A DNA stretch of 64,000 nucleotides from JARYGU01 sp033795365 (GCA_033795365.1 JARYGU010000005.1:310001-374000); one strand, 5' to 3'. Shown: positions 44,541-54,262, counted from the stretch's first letter. The notes: a model not told the origin generated them from the sequence alone. Numbers and translations: made by a program.

Positions 44541-44771
44541 GTCAGACCTCCTTCAATGTGGCCGGGTCAGCGACTTGGCTGCGTTCCCGGCGTCTGACGA
44601 ACCATGGCGAAGGATCGGCCGCCGGTAGCGTGCCGCATTCGCGTTCGCTCGCTCGCGGCACCCCAAACAACCGGGTCCGCATGACGCGTGCGGTGATTAT
44701 GCTGGTGAGAGCGGAATCGGCGCGACGGGAGCATAACGGCATCGCCGGTACGACCCCCCGCCGGCATGGGC

Positions 44772-44987
44772 TCAGCCCGTGGTGCGCCGGGCCTTAGCGA
44801 AGCCGCGATCCGTGGCGACGAAGCGCTCCAGCATCGGCACGATCAGCTTGGCGGGCTCGATCGGAGCACCGCCTTCAGCCAGCAGGCGTCCGTAATCGGT
44901 GAGATCACGATGGAGCGCCGGCGGCAGCTCCACCGTGACCTTTACGGGCTTGTCGTCGGCGATGGGGCCGAGTTTCAGCTTTGTCAT
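44772..44987 (-). CDS. DUF2274-family protein of the trb cluster
   Basis: The 71-residue protein (MTKLKLGPIADDKPVKVTVELPPALHRDLTDYGRLLA) has a ribbon-helix-helix-like DUF2274 domain. It starts two bases after the trbI stop codon and is the last gene of the trb operon. DUF2274 genes regularly follow trbI in ICEs of alphaproteobacteria; the function is unknown, with DNA binding being plausible. Confidence 0.85.
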   Translation of the reverse strand: MTKLKLGPIADDKPVKVTVELPPALHRDLTDYGRLLAEGGAPIEPAKLIVPMLERFVATDRGFAKARRTTG

Positions 44988-44989
44988 GG

Positions 44990-46135
44990 TCAGCTCCTGT
45001 AGGGTTCGAGCACCAAATCCTTGGTGACGATGACGCGAACCGGGAAGCCCGGCCGGATGGTCAGCGTCGGTGCGACCTGCAACTGGCGCTGGACGATCTG
45101 CTGACCGGCCTGATTGATGGTGTCCTGCGCGCCGTCGCGGATGGCTCGGATCAGCCGGTCGTTGTCGTCGGTGGCGAGTTCCGCGCCGACGCCGAGCAGC
45201 GTCGAGAGCGCGGCAGCCTTGGCGAGATCCCACCAGTGATAATCCACGCCATCCTCCAGACCGGCATAGCCCTGAGTGTCCGCGCCAGGCTGGCGCTCGA
45301 GAACGATGGAGCGGCCGTTCGGCATGATGAGACGGTTCCAGACGAGCAGGACGCGGCGCTGACCGAACTGCACGGCATTGTCATACTGGCCAATGAGGCG
45401 CGTTCCCTGCGGTACGAGCAGGATACTGCCGGTCGAGCTGTCATAGATATGTTCCGTGACCTGCGCGGTGATCTGACCGGGCAGATCGGAGCGGATGCCG
45501 GTGATGAGCGCGGCCGAGATGACCGCCCCGGCCTGAAGCACGAAAGGCGACGCCGGCGGCGTGACACGATCGGGCGTGACGGTTCTCCGGTCGGCCGCCG
45601 CATTGAGGAAGGCAAGCTGCCGATCCTGGGCGGTTGGTTGCCCTGCCGCGGCGTTGCCGGGGTCGAACCCTGCAAGGCCGGGCATGGCTCCCGGCGTCGC
45701 GGCTGCTGTCGAGCCCTGTCGCGACTGGAAGAATACGGTGCTGAGACGCGCGGCTTCCTCCTCGGCGCGGCGGCGCTGCTCGGCCTCGTCGACGCCGGGC
45801 GTCGGTACGACGGGATGCGCGACGGGCTGGCCGGCATTCTGTGCGGACAGAATCGGACCGCCGAGATCGCCGGGCAGCGCCGGTCCAAGGATGGGGCCGG
45901 TATAGTCGCGCGGCAGGCCCGCGAGACCGTCGGCAGTCTGCCGGTTGTTGGTGGAATAGAGTTCTTCCCCGCCATCGCCGCCCGTGCGCGTCTGGAGCGC
46001 GTAGATCAGCGCGCCACCGATGCCGACCAGGGCGACGGCCGCGACGCTGGCGAGCATCTTGCGTGACAGGCGCGTGACGCGCGGGGCTTCGGCGCGCAGG
46101 CGCATCGGATCGGCATTGGATTCGGCTTCGCTCAT
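44990..46135 (-). CDS. trbI: Conjugal transfer protein TrbI (VirB10-like)
   Basis: The 381-residue protein has one N-terminal membrane helix (LASVAAVALVGIGGALIYAL), a proline-rich linker and the VirB10 C-terminal domain (SLILVPQG-like SILLVPQGTRLIGQYDN, RLIMPNGRSIVLERQPGAD). It spans the envelope and couples inner- and outer-membrane parts of the type IV secretion channel. It overlaps trbG by an ATGA. Confidence 0.93.
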   Translation of the reverse strand: MSEAESNADPMRLRAEAPRVTRLSRKMLASVAAVALVGIGGALIYALQTRTGGDGGEELYSTNNRQTADGLAGLPRDYTGPILGPALPGDLGGPILSAQNAGQPVAHPVVPTPGVDEAEQRRRAEEEAARLSTVFFQSRQGSTAAATPGAMPGLAGFDPGNAAAGQPTAQDRQLAFLNAAADRRTVTPDRVTPPASPFVLQAGAVISAALITGIRSDLPGQITAQVTEHIYDSSTGSILLVPQGTRLIGQYDNAVQFGQRRVLLVWNRLIMPNGRSIVLERQPGADTQGYAGLEDGVDYHWWDLAKAAALSTLLGVGAELATDDNDRLIRAIRDGAQDTINQAGQQIVQRQLQVAPTLTIRPGFPVRVIVTKDLVLEPYRS

Positions 46136-47091
46136 GACTGCGGCCTCCCATCGGTGCGAACGATCCTGACGGTCTGCTGGCGGTCGCCCGCGCCAAGGCG
46201 CAGCTCGGCCGCGCCGAACAGGCGATCGACGATCAGGATGTGTTGATAGATGCGGGTATTGGCGATCTGGGCCTCGCCTTCCGGCCCGATGACGAAGATC
46301 GGCGGCATTTCGCCTTGGACGATGCCGCGCGGGAATTCGACATAGACATGGCGGCCGTCGTCATAGACGGCGACCGGCTTCCATGGCGGATTGCTGCTGC
46401 CTGTCAGGCCATAGCGGTAGTTGCGGGCGGCGGCGGCGGGGATGACCGGCGTTGCCGGTGTGGCCTGACGCCCGCCGCCCGCCGGCTGCGGATAGGCCCA
46501 TGCGACAGCGGGCATATAAGGCTTCTCGCCGGAGCGCAGTTCGACCATATAGGTGCGCCGGTCGGTGGTGATGACGAGATTGGTGGTGATGTCGGCGCGC
46601 GTCGGCTTTACCAGCACATGGACGCGGCGGGCGACGCCGGAGCCGGATTCCGTGTCGCCAATGATCCAGCGCGCGGTATCACCAGCAGCGATCGGTCCCG
46701 CGCCGGTCAGGGTTTCGCCGGGTTCGAGCGCGATATTGGTGATTTGGCCGGGAGCGGCATAGACCTGATAGAGCGCGCCTTCCGACCACGGATAAACCTG
46801 TATGGCGTTGAAATAGCCCTCTCGGCGCGGCTGGACGCGGGCGGCGGCATTGGCGTTCTCGACGCGGCCGGTCGCGGTGCTGGCAGTCTGGCCGCCGCGC
46901 GCCACGGTCCAGGCCGGAGGCACATGCAGCGGCTTCAGCCGCTCGTCCGTCACCGCTGCGGGGATGGCCGGCAGCGGCGGCACGCTGTTGTCGTAGCTGA
47001 TCTGCGGCGGCTTGGTGGAGGCGCAGCCGGCGAGCATGGTCGCCGAGAGCATCACGGCCGCGACTGCGGGCTTGCGGATCGCGCGGTTCAT
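46132..47091 (-). CDS. trbG: Conjugal transfer protein TrbG (VirB9-like lipoprotein)
   Basis: The 319-residue protein begins with a lipoprotein signal (lipobox LAGC near residue 23) and has the VirB9 C-terminal domain with YRYGLTG and HVYVEFPRGIVQGEMPPIFVIGPEGEAQ. It forms part of the outer-membrane core of the transfer channel. The ATG at 47091 overlaps the end of trbF. Confidence 0.93.
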   Translation of the reverse strand: MNRAIRKPAVAAVMLSATMLAGCASTKPPQISYDNSVPPLPAIPAAVTDERLKPLHVPPAWTVARGGQTASTATGRVENANAAARVQPRREGYFNAIQVYPWSEGALYQVYAAPGQITNIALEPGETLTGAGPIAAGDTARWIIGDTESGSGVARRVHVLVKPTRADITTNLVITTDRRTYMVELRSGEKPYMPAVAWAYPQPAGGGRQATPATPVIPAAAARNYRYGLTGSSNPPWKPVAVYDDGRHVYVEFPRGIVQGEMPPIFVIGPEGEAQIANTRIYQHILIVDRLFGAAELRLGAGDRQQTVRIVRTDGRPQS

Positions 47092-47777
47092 TGGCCCATC
47101 TCCCGCGACCAGTTGATGGCGTTGACATAGATGCCGAGAGGATTGGCTTTCAGCCGTTCGGCGTCTCGGGGTGGCTGGAGGGCGATGGTGAGAATCGCGG
47201 TCCATCGTTCCGTGCCGGAGAGCTGGCCGTTCTCGAAATGGCGCTCCGTCCAGGCGACACGGAACGAGTCAGGCGAGGCGCGGATGACGCTGGAGACGTC
47301 GACGGCGATCTGCTGCTTGCCAACCTTGGTGAAGGGATCGTTGGTACGGGCGTAATCGTTGAGCGCGCCCGCGCCACGATCCGTGGTCCATTCATAGGCG
47401 CGAAGCCAGTTCTGGCGCACAATGATGGGATCGGCCGGGATCGAGCGGACCTGTTCGATGAAGCGGGCGAGATGCCATGCGATCTGCGGATCGGTCGGCC
47501 GATAGTCGGCAGTCGCCGGCGCGACGGTCTGGGCCTGGCCGAGCTTGTCGACCTGCACCACCCAGGGAACAACGGTTCCCTGCACCGACTGCCAGACGAG
47601 CGCGGCGGCAAAACCGCCAGAGAGAACCAGCGAGCCGAAGGCCATATATCGCCAGTTCTTGGCCTGTACACGGGCCGATCCGATGCGCTCATCCCAGACC
47701 TGCGCGGCCTTCTGGTATGGGGTCTCGGGTTGCGGGGTTTTGCCGTAATGCGTGGCGGGTCGTCGAAACAGGTTCAT
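47088..47777 (-). CDS. trbF: Conjugal transfer protein TrbF (VirB8-like)
   Basis: The 229-residue protein has a short cytoplasmic N-terminus (NLFRRPATHYGKTPQPETPYQKAAQVWDERIG), one membrane helix, and the VirB8 periplasmic domain ending in GIYVNAINWSREM. It is an inner-membrane scaffold of the transfer machine, and overlaps both trbL and trbG. Confidence 0.93.
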   Translation of the reverse strand: MNLFRRPATHYGKTPQPETPYQKAAQVWDERIGSARVQAKNWRYMAFGSLVLSGGFAAALVWQSVQGTVVPWVVQVDKLGQAQTVAPATADYRPTDPQIAWHLARFIEQVRSIPADPIIVRQNWLRAYEWTTDRGAGALNDYARTNDPFTKVGKQQIAVDVSSVIRASPDSFRVAWTERHFENGQLSGTERWTAILTIALQPPRDAERLKANPLGIYVNAINWSREMGQ

Positions 47778-49129
47778 GAGCGGTCACTTTCAGAGAGGTT
47801 GACGGAAGAGCCGGAGCCGTGGCTGTCGCCGGAGCGGACGGCATGGGTCGTGGTCTGGACGCCATGCGAGAGGCGCTGAGAGCGCTGCATTCGCTTCGCC
47901 CAATCGGGCTGGCCCTTGGCGGTGTGGGTGGTGGAAGCGGCGTCGGCCGCCGCATCGGAAGAACCGCCGACTGTCCCCATGGTCGAAGAACCGCCCGTGA
48001 CGCCGAAGCCGCTTTGCACGCCATCGGAAAAGCTGGCCTTGACGCTGGCTGCGGCGCGACGCAGCGGCGATATGGCGGCGGAGCCAGCCGCGCGACCGAT
48101 GCCGCCCATGCCGGATGCGGCACCCGCCGCGCCGGACTGGCCGAGCGAACCGAGGCTGAAGGCGGCGGATGCCGCGCCGGCGGTGGTCGCGCCGCCACGC
48201 ACGGCGGCAGCGCCGGTGGAAAGCGCGGCTGCGCCGCCTTTGGCGGCAAGGCCGGCAGCGCCAGCACCGGCCACCACCATGCCGCCTGCGGCAAGGCCGG
48301 TTCCAACGGCAGCACCAGCACCGAGCTGCGGGCCGCCGCTGACCAGGCCGGATGCGATGCCGGGGCCGAAAATGCCGAGGCCGAGAAGGGAAAGGGCGGC
48401 GAGTACGACGGCCATGGCGTCGTCGATGCTCGGCGTCACGCCTCCGAAGCCGGCGGTGAACTGGCTGAACAGGGTCGAGCCGATGCCGATGATGACGGCC
48501 AGCACCAGAACCTTGATGCCGCTGGAAATCACATTGCCCAACACCTTCTCAGCCATGAAGGCGCTTTTGCCCCAAAGCCCGAAGGGGATGAGGACGAAGC
48601 CGGCGAGCGTCGCCAGCTTGAACTCGATCAGGGTGACGAAGAGTTGGATCGCCAGGATGAAGAAGGCGAGGATCACCAGCGCCCAGGCGAAGAGCAGGCA
48701 CGCGATCTGGATGAAGTTCTCGAAGAAGGCGACCCAACCCATCAGGTCGGAGATGGATTCGAGCAGCGGCCGGGCGGCATCGAGGCCGGTCTGTGCGACC
48801 TTGCCGGGACGCATCAGGTCGGCGGTCGAGAAGCCGGTGCCTGACGCCTTGAGGCCGAGGCCGGCAAAGCTGTCGAAGACGATTTTCGCGAGGTTGTTCC
48901 AGTTGGAAATCAGGTAGGCAAAAGCCCCGACGAACAGCGTCTTCTTCACGAGCCGGGCGATGATGTCGTCATCCGCACCCCAGGACCAGACCAGCGCAGC
49001 CAGCGTCACATCGATGACGATGAGCGTGGTAGCGATAAAAGCGACCTCGCCGCCGAGCAGCCCGAATCCGCTGTCGATGTAACGGGTGAAGGTACCGAGG
49101 AATGTGTCGATGACTCCGCTGCCACCCAT
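47774..49129 (-). CDS. trbL: Conjugal transfer protein TrbL (VirB6-like)
   Basis: The 451-residue polytopic protein has several helices in its N-terminal half (AFIATTLIVIDVTLAALVWSWG onward) and a long Gly/Ala/Ser-rich C-terminal tail, typical of P-type TrbL. It forms the inner-membrane part of the substrate channel. The tail is low-complexity and likely variable. Confidence 0.92.
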   Translation of the reverse strand: MGGSGVIDTFLGTFTRYIDSGFGLLGGEVAFIATTLIVIDVTLAALVWSWGADDDIIARLVKKTLFVGAFAYLISNWNNLAKIVFDSFAGLGLKASGTGFSTADLMRPGKVAQTGLDAARPLLESISDLMGWVAFFENFIQIACLLFAWALVILAFFILAIQLFVTLIEFKLATLAGFVLIPFGLWGKSAFMAEKVLGNVISSGIKVLVLAVIIGIGSTLFSQFTAGFGGVTPSIDDAMAVVLAALSLLGLGIFGPGIASGLVSGGPQLGAGAAVGTGLAAGGMVVAGAGAAGLAAKGGAAALSTGAAAVRGGATTAGAASAAFSLGSLGQSGAAGAASGMGGIGRAAGSAAISPLRRAAASVKASFSDGVQSGFGVTGGSSTMGTVGGSSDAAADAASTTHTAKGQPDWAKRMQRSQRLSHGVQTTTHAVRSGDSHGSGSSVNLSESDRS

Positions 49130-49132
49130 GCG

Positions 49133-49420
49133 TCACCGCCCTTCGATTTGCGCGGGCGATGCCGGAGCCGGCGAGCGCCCAAGAAAGCGGTTGCGGGTCT
49201 CCGCCCAGACGCGCAGGCAGTCAGGGTCATCCGCGGCCTTCTGGCCGAGCTGCTGGCAGCGGCGCTGGCCTTCGCGCAGCGGATCGGAAGCAGGTTGGAG
49301 AATGCGCACTGGCCAAGATGCCGGCGCGTCCTCTTTGCGGGTCAGCTCGATCACCGTCGCCATGACGGCGACGGCGACGAACACGATAGCGCCGAGGCGG
49401 GCCAGCATCTTGCCGTCCAT
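49133..49420 (-). CDS. trbK: Putative entry exclusion protein TrbK-alt
   Basis: The 95-residue protein has an N-terminal membrane or signal helix (LGAIVFVAVAVMATVIEL) and a small mature domain with two cysteines (REGQRRCQQLG and DDPDCLRVWAETRNRFLG), the pattern of the TrbK-alt family. Entry exclusion proteins block redundant transfer into cells already carrying the element. It lies between trbJ and trbL. Confidence 0.8.
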   Translation of the reverse strand: MDGKMLARLGAIVFVAVAVMATVIELTRKEDAPASWPVRILQPASDPLREGQRRCQQLGQKAADDPDCLRVWAETRNRFLGRSPAPASPAQIEGR

Positions 49421-49440
49421 GGGAATGCTCCTTCTGTCGG

Positions 49441-50211
49441 TTACTTGCCGGTGTTGAACATCTGCGCGTTGCCCGGTTGGTAGCCCGAGCCCGGCGTCAG
49501 GAAGCGGCGGCGCTGTTCGCTGCCCTGTTCGGCCGCGGCCGCACGCTCGGCCTCGGTGAGCGCCCCGGCGCGGCCGTTGGCGGCGAGGAGCGCGACGAGA
49601 TCGGAAAGCTGCTGCGACTGGAGGGCGAGGAGCTGATTTCCGGCCTGCGCCGCCTGCAATGCGCCGGTCGCGCCCTGACTCTGGCCGATCAGCGCCGACA
49701 TCTGCGCGCGGTTGCTGTCGATATTGCCGACAGCACCAGCCTGCACGCGCATGGCATCCTGCAGGCCGCCAACCGTGTTCTGCCAGCGCGAGCGCGCATT
49801 GGCGACGAGCTGCTGGTCAGTGGCCGACATCGAGACGTTGCCGTATTTCTGGCTGAACATCTGGTCGATCTGCTGGACGTCGAAGGCGATGTTCTGCGCC
49901 TGGCCGAGAAGCTGCTGGGTCTTCTGGACGTTCTGCTGCAAGGTCTGGAGGGCAGAAAACGGCAGGCTGGCGAGGTTCTTGCCCTGATTGATAAGCATCT
50001 GCGCTTCATTCTGAAGCGAGGTGATCTGATGGGTGATCTGCTCCAGCGTGCGCGCTGCCGTCAGGACGTTCTGCGCATAGTTCGTCGGGTCGTAGACGAT
50101 GCGCCAAGCATTGGCCGGCGTCGCCATCATCGGCGAGAAGGCCACCGGTGCCGCGGCGAGCACGGTTGCGGCAAGCGCCACGGCGCGCGAGCGGATAGAA
50201 CTGTTTTTCAT
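49441..50211 (-). CDS. trbJ: Conjugal transfer protein TrbJ (VirB5-like)
   Basis: The 256-residue protein has a signal peptide (cleavage after ANA) and a long helical, Gln-rich mature region (TLEQITHQITSLQNEAQMLINQGKNL) typical of TrbJ. It is a minor pilus or adhesin component and is coupled to trbE by a 4-base overlap. Confidence 0.92.
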   Translation of the reverse strand: MKNSSIRSRAVALAATVLAAAPVAFSPMMATPANAWRIVYDPTNYAQNVLTAARTLEQITHQITSLQNEAQMLINQGKNLASLPFSALQTLQQNVQKTQQLLGQAQNIAFDVQQIDQMFSQKYGNVSMSATDQQLVANARSRWQNTVGGLQDAMRVQAGAVGNIDSNRAQMSALIGQSQGATGALQAAQAGNQLLALQSQQLSDLVALLAANGRAGALTEAERAAAAEQGSEQRRRFLTPGSGYQPGNAQMFNTGK

Positions 50212-52658
50212 GGTGCAATCTCCTTTTGGGCGTGGGGGATCGGGAAAGTCGGGAGGAGGTCGACGGCCCAGGCGGCGTCGCGGGACCGGAGCCAGGCCGC
50301 GAGGAAGCCTTCGCGGCCATGCTCGGCGACGAGATTAGCGATCAGGGTCTGGTCGGATTTGGAGGATGCGGCGCAGAGCGCGAGGCCAACCTCACTCAAG
50401 CCCAATTCGAACAGGCGGTTGCCGCGCCGCGACTGGCAGTAATAGTCCCGCTTGGGCGTGGCCCGTGCGAGGATTTCGATCTGCCGGTCGTTGAGGCCGA
50501 AGCGCCGATAGATCGATGTGATCTGCGGCTCGATCGCGCGTTCGTTCGGCAGAAGCAGCCGCGTCGGGCAGCTCTCGATGATGGCCGGCGCGATGCTCGA
50601 ATTGTCGATGTCGGAAAGGGACTGCGTGGCGAAGATGACGGACGCATTCTTTTTTCTGAGCGTCTTCAGCCATTCGCGGAGCTGGCCGGCGAAGCCTTCA
50701 TCGTCCAGGGCCAGCCAGCCCTCGTCGATGATGAGCAGCGTCGGCCGCCCGTCGAGCCTGTCGCCGATGCGGTGGAAGAGATAGGAAAGCACGGTCGGCG
50801 CTGCGCCGGTGCCGACAAGCCCCTCGATCTCGAACGCCTGCACGTCGGCCGAGCCGAGATGTTCGGTCTCGGCGTCGAGCAAGCGACCGTGAGCGCCACC
50901 GACACAATAGGGCCGGAGCGCCTGCTTGATGTCATTGGACTGGAGCAGGACCGCAAGGCCGGTGATGGTGCGTTCCTCAACCGGCGCGGAGGCGAGCGAG
51001 GTCAACGCGGTCCAGATATGCTCCTTCACCTCAGGCGTGATGGGGATACCCTCACGCATGAGGATCGCGACGATCCAGTCGGCCGCCCAGGCGCGTTCAT
51101 AGGTGTCGTGGATGCGCGCGAGCGGTTGAAGCGAGACGGAGAACTCGTCCCCTTCGGTCAGCCCGCCGCCGAGATCGTGCCAGTCCCCGCCCATGGCGAG
51201 CGCGGCGGCGCGGATCGAGCCGCCGAAGTCGAAGGCGAACACCTGGGACCGCTCGTAGCGTCGGAACTGGAGCGCCATCAGCGCGAGCAGCACGGATTTG
51301 CCTGCGCCGGTCGGGCCGACGACCAGGGTGTGGCCCACGTCGCCGACATGGAGACTTAACCGGAACGGGGTCGAGCCTTCGGTCTTGCCATACAGCAAGG
51401 GGGGCGCACCGAAATGCTCGTCCCGTTCCGGTCCCGCCCACACGGCAGAGAGGGGGATCATGTGGGCGAGATTGAGCGTCGAGACCGGCGGCTGGCGGAC
51501 GTTCGCGTAGGCATGTCCGGGGAGCGAGCCGAGCCAGGCATCGACGGCATTGACGGTTTCGATCATGGCCGTGAAATCGCGGCCCTGAATGACCTTCTCG
51601 ACCAGACGCAGCTTCTCGTCAGCAAGACGCGGATCGGCATCCCACACCGCGATCATCGCGGTGACATAGGCCATGCCGGCGACATCCTGCCCGAGCTCCT
51701 GCAAGGCCATGTCGGCGTCGGCGGCCTTGTTCGCCGCATCAGTGTCCACAAGGGCGGATGCCTCGTTAGTTATCACTTCCTTGAGGATCGCGGCGATGGA
51801 CTTCCGCTTGGCGAACCATTGCCGCCTGATCTTGGTCAGCAGCTTGGTCGCGTCGGTCTTGTCGAGCAGGATCGCCCGCGTGCTCCAGCGATACGGAAAG
51901 GCCAGCCGGTTGAGATCGTCGAGCAGCCCCGGCGTCGTCGCCGTCGGAAAGCCGATGATTGTGAGGACACGCAGATGCTGATCGCCAAGGCGCGGCTCCA
52001 GCCCGCCGGTGAGTGGCTGATCGGCGAGCAGCGCATCGAGATAGATCGGCGTCTCAGGGACGCGGACGCGATGCCGATTGGTCGAAACGGTCGAATGCAG
52101 ATAGGTCAGCGTCTCGCTGTCATCGAGCCAGTCGCATTCGGGCATGAAGCCGTCGAGGAGGGCCAGCACGCGCTCGGTGCGATCGGTGAAGGCGCGTAAG
52201 ATCTCATGCGGATCGACGCCGGAGCGCTCGCGGCCTTCGTATAGCCAGGTCTCGGCGCGGGCGGCTTCCTCGGCCGGCGGCAGATAGAGGAAGGTCAGGT
52301 AGTAGCCGGAGACGAAGTGAACGCCTTCTTCCTCGAAATCGGCCTTGCGCTCTGCGTCGACGAGGCCTGATGCGGCGTCGGGGAATTGGTTCGCCGGATA
52401 GATCGCGGCGTCGTGGCGTTGAGCTTCGACGAAGATGCTCCAACCGGAGCCGAGACGGCGGAAGGCGTTGTTGATGCGGCCGGCGACAGCAACCAGCTCG
52501 GCCGCGACGGCGCTATCGAGATCGGGACCGCGGAACGACGCGGTGCGCTGGAAGGAGCCGTCCTTGTTCAAGACGATGCCGGGGCCGACGAGGGCAGCCC
52601 AGGGAAGGAAATCGGCAAGGCGGCTGGCGCTGCGGCGATATTCGGCAAGGTTCATCAT
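50208..52658 (-). CDS. trbE: Conjugal transfer ATPase TrbE (VirB4-like)
   Basis: The 816-residue ATPase has Walker A VVGPTGAGKSVLLALMALQF and Walker B LLIIDEGWLALDD followed by RKKNASVIFATQSLSDID. It energises pilus assembly and DNA transfer at the inner membrane. I chose ATG 52658 (MMNLAEYRRSASRLADFLPW); the open frame further upstream overlaps trbD and is not family-like. Confidence 0.94.
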   Translation of the reverse strand: MMNLAEYRRSASRLADFLPWAALVGPGIVLNKDGSFQRTASFRGPDLDSAVAAELVAVAGRINNAFRRLGSGWSIFVEAQRHDAAIYPANQFPDAASGLVDAERKADFEEEGVHFVSGYYLTFLYLPPAEEAARAETWLYEGRERSGVDPHEILRAFTDRTERVLALLDGFMPECDWLDDSETLTYLHSTVSTNRHRVRVPETPIYLDALLADQPLTGGLEPRLGDQHLRVLTIIGFPTATTPGLLDDLNRLAFPYRWSTRAILLDKTDATKLLTKIRRQWFAKRKSIAAILKEVITNEASALVDTDAANKAADADMALQELGQDVAGMAYVTAMIAVWDADPRLADEKLRLVEKVIQGRDFTAMIETVNAVDAWLGSLPGHAYANVRQPPVSTLNLAHMIPLSAVWAGPERDEHFGAPPLLYGKTEGSTPFRLSLHVGDVGHTLVVGPTGAGKSVLLALMALQFRRYERSQVFAFDFGGSIRAAALAMGGDWHDLGGGLTEGDEFSVSLQPLARIHDTYERAWAADWIVAILMREGIPITPEVKEHIWTALTSLASAPVEERTITGLAVLLQSNDIKQALRPYCVGGAHGRLLDAETEHLGSADVQAFEIEGLVGTGAAPTVLSYLFHRIGDRLDGRPTLLIIDEGWLALDDEGFAGQLREWLKTLRKKNASVIFATQSLSDIDNSSIAPAIIESCPTRLLLPNERAIEPQITSIYRRFGLNDRQIEILARATPKRDYYCQSRRGNRLFELGLSEVGLALCAASSKSDQTLIANLVAEHGREGFLAAWLRSRDAAWAVDLLPTFPIPHAQKEIAP

Positions 52659-52671
52659 GGCGTGGGTTCCC

Positions 52672-52950
52672 TCAGACCGACAGGTTGGCGGGGATGCGCA
52701 GGTGCCGGCGGCCGACCTCCACGAAGAGCGGATCGCGCTTCGCGGCCCAGACGGCGGCGAAGTGGCCGATGGCCCAGATGGCGAGGCCGACCAGCCACAG
52801 GCGCAGGCCAAGGCCCACGGCCCCGGCCAGCGTCCCGTTGAGGATCGCGATGGAACGCGGTGCGCCGCCGAGCAGGATGTGCTCGGTCAGCGCGCGGTGG
52901 ACCGGCACGGTGAATCCCGGCACGTCCAGTTGCTCGAAGGCGACCGCCAT
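52672..52950 (-). CDS. trbD: Conjugal transfer protein TrbD (VirB3-like)
   Basis: The 92-residue protein has the TrbD start (PGFTVPVHRALTEHILLGGAPR) and hydrophobic helices (AGAVGLGLRLWLVGLAIWAIG), then DPLFVEVGRRHLRIP. It works with TrbE in the pilus biogenesis complex. It overlaps trbC by one base. Confidence 0.92.
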   Translation of the reverse strand: MAVAFEQLDVPGFTVPVHRALTEHILLGGAPRSIAILNGTLAGAVGLGLRLWLVGLAIWAIGHFAAVWAAKRDPLFVEVGRRHLRIPANLSV

Positions 52951-53282
52951 CAGACGAGCGCCCCGCCGCCGAACGAGAAGAACGACAGGAAGAAGCTCGA
53001 CGCGGCGAAGGCGATCGACAGGCCGAACACGATCTGGATGAGCTTGCGAAAGCCGCCGGACGTATCGCCGAAGGCGAGCGCCAAGCCCGTTGCGATGATG
53101 ATAATGACGGCGACGATCTTGGCCACGGGGCCTTCAATCGACTGAAGGATTTTCTGAAGCGGCGCTTCCCACGGCATCGAGGAGCCGGAGGCGTGCGCAG
53201 CAGGAACGAGGACGAGATTGACATAGGTGACGGCAGCAGCGGTCGCGATCGTGCGACGTACGCGCATGGTTGTGGGGATCAT
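52950..53282 (-). CDS. trbC: Conjugal transfer prepilin TrbC (VirB2-like)
   Basis: The 110-residue prepilin has a long signal sequence ending near AHA and two hydrophobic helices (KIVAVIIIIATGLALAFG and IVFGLSIAFAASSFFLSFF), the VirB2/TrbC layout. In the P-type family the mature pilin is cyclised by a TraF-type peptidase; no such gene is in this window. It overlaps trbB. Confidence 0.92.
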   Translation of the reverse strand: MIPTTMRVRRTIATAAAVTYVNLVLVPAAHASGSSMPWEAPLQKILQSIEGPVAKIVAVIIIIATGLALAFGDTSGGFRKLIQIVFGLSIAFAASSFFLSFFSFGGGALV

Positions 53283-54262
53283 GAATTATCTCCTGTGCTG
53301 GCGGGGATTGCGGGGCTGATGCGGTAGTCCCCGTCCGGGCCGAGCCCCTCGACACGGGCGAGTTCGGCAAGCCGGCGCGCGGAGCCGCGGCCGGAGAGGA
53401 CGGCCACGAGGTCGATCGTCTCGGCGATCAGGGCGCGCGGGACGGTGACGACGGCTTCCTGGATGAGCTGTTCGAGCCGGCGCAGCGCGCCGATGCCGGT
53501 TCCGGCATGGATGGTGCCGACGCCGCCCGGATGGCCGGTGCCCCAGGCTTTGAGGAGGTCGAGCGCCTCGGAGCCGCGCACCTCGCCGATGGGTATGCGG
53601 TCGGGGCGTAGGCGCAGCGAGGAGCGGACAAGGTCGGAGAGCGTGGCGACGCCTTCCTTGGTCCGCATCGAGACGAGGTTCGGTGCCGCGCATTGCAGTT
53701 CGCGCGTGTCCTCGATGATAACGACGCGATCGGCGCTCTTGGCGACTTCGGCGAGCAGCGCGTTGGTCAGTGTGGTCTTGCCGGTGGAGGTGCCGCCCGC
53801 GACGAGAATATTGGCGCGGGCAGCGACGGCTTCGCGCAGCGTCGCGGCTTGATCGGCGCGCATGATGCCGGCGCGCACATAATCGTTGAGCGTGAAGACG
53901 GCGACGGCGGGCTTGCGGATGGCGAAGGCAGGTGCAGCGACGACGGGTGGCAGCAGACCCTCGAATCGCTCGCCAGTCTCCGGCAGCTCGGCCGAGACGC
54001 GGGGGCTGCGGGCATGAACCTCTGCGCCGACATGGTGCGCGACCAGGCGCACGATGCGCTCGCCATCGGCAGGCGAGAGGGTTTCGCGGGTGTCGGAAAG
54101 CCCTTCGGAAAGGCGGTCGATCCAGATATGCCCGTCCGGGTTCAGCATCACCTCGACGACGGCGGGGTCTTCCAAAAAGCGCGCGATGGCGACCCCAAGC
54201 GCAGTGCGCAACATGCGCGCGCCGCGTGCGATGGCCTCCGGTTTTTGTTGGCTGGCAGTCAT
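53279..54262 (-). CDS. trbB: Conjugal transfer ATPase TrbB (VirB11-like)
   Basis: The 327-residue hexameric ATPase has Walker A VAGGTSTGKTTLTNALL, the IIEDTRELQC Asp box, and Walker B RIPIGEVRGSEALDLLKAWGTGHPGG. It is the first gene of the trb operon, transcribed divergently from the FRG gene. A 250-base gap lies upstream, with a 19-bp element also found upstream of traG. Confidence 0.94.
   Translation of the reverse strand: MTASQQKPEAIARGARMLRTALGVAIARFLEDPAVVEVMLNPDGHIWIDRLSEGLSDTRETLSPADGERIVRLVAHHVGAEVHARSPRVSAELPETGERFEGLLPPVVAAPAFAIRKPAVAVFTLNDYVRAGIMRADQAATLREAVAARANILVAGGTSTGKTTLTNALLAEVAKSADRVVIIEDTRELQCAAPNLVSMRTKEGVATLSDLVRSSLRLRPDRIPIGEVRGSEALDLLKAWGTGHPGGVGTIHAGTGIGALRRLEQLIQEAVVTVPRALIAETIDLVAVLSGRGSARRLAELARVEGLGPDGDYRISPAIPASTGDNS

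Noticed and set aside
49477..50442. A 321-codon plus-strand frame opposite trbJ and the end of trbE
   Set aside because: trbJ and trbE are well supported on the other strand; the plus-strand product is arginine-rich without motifs.
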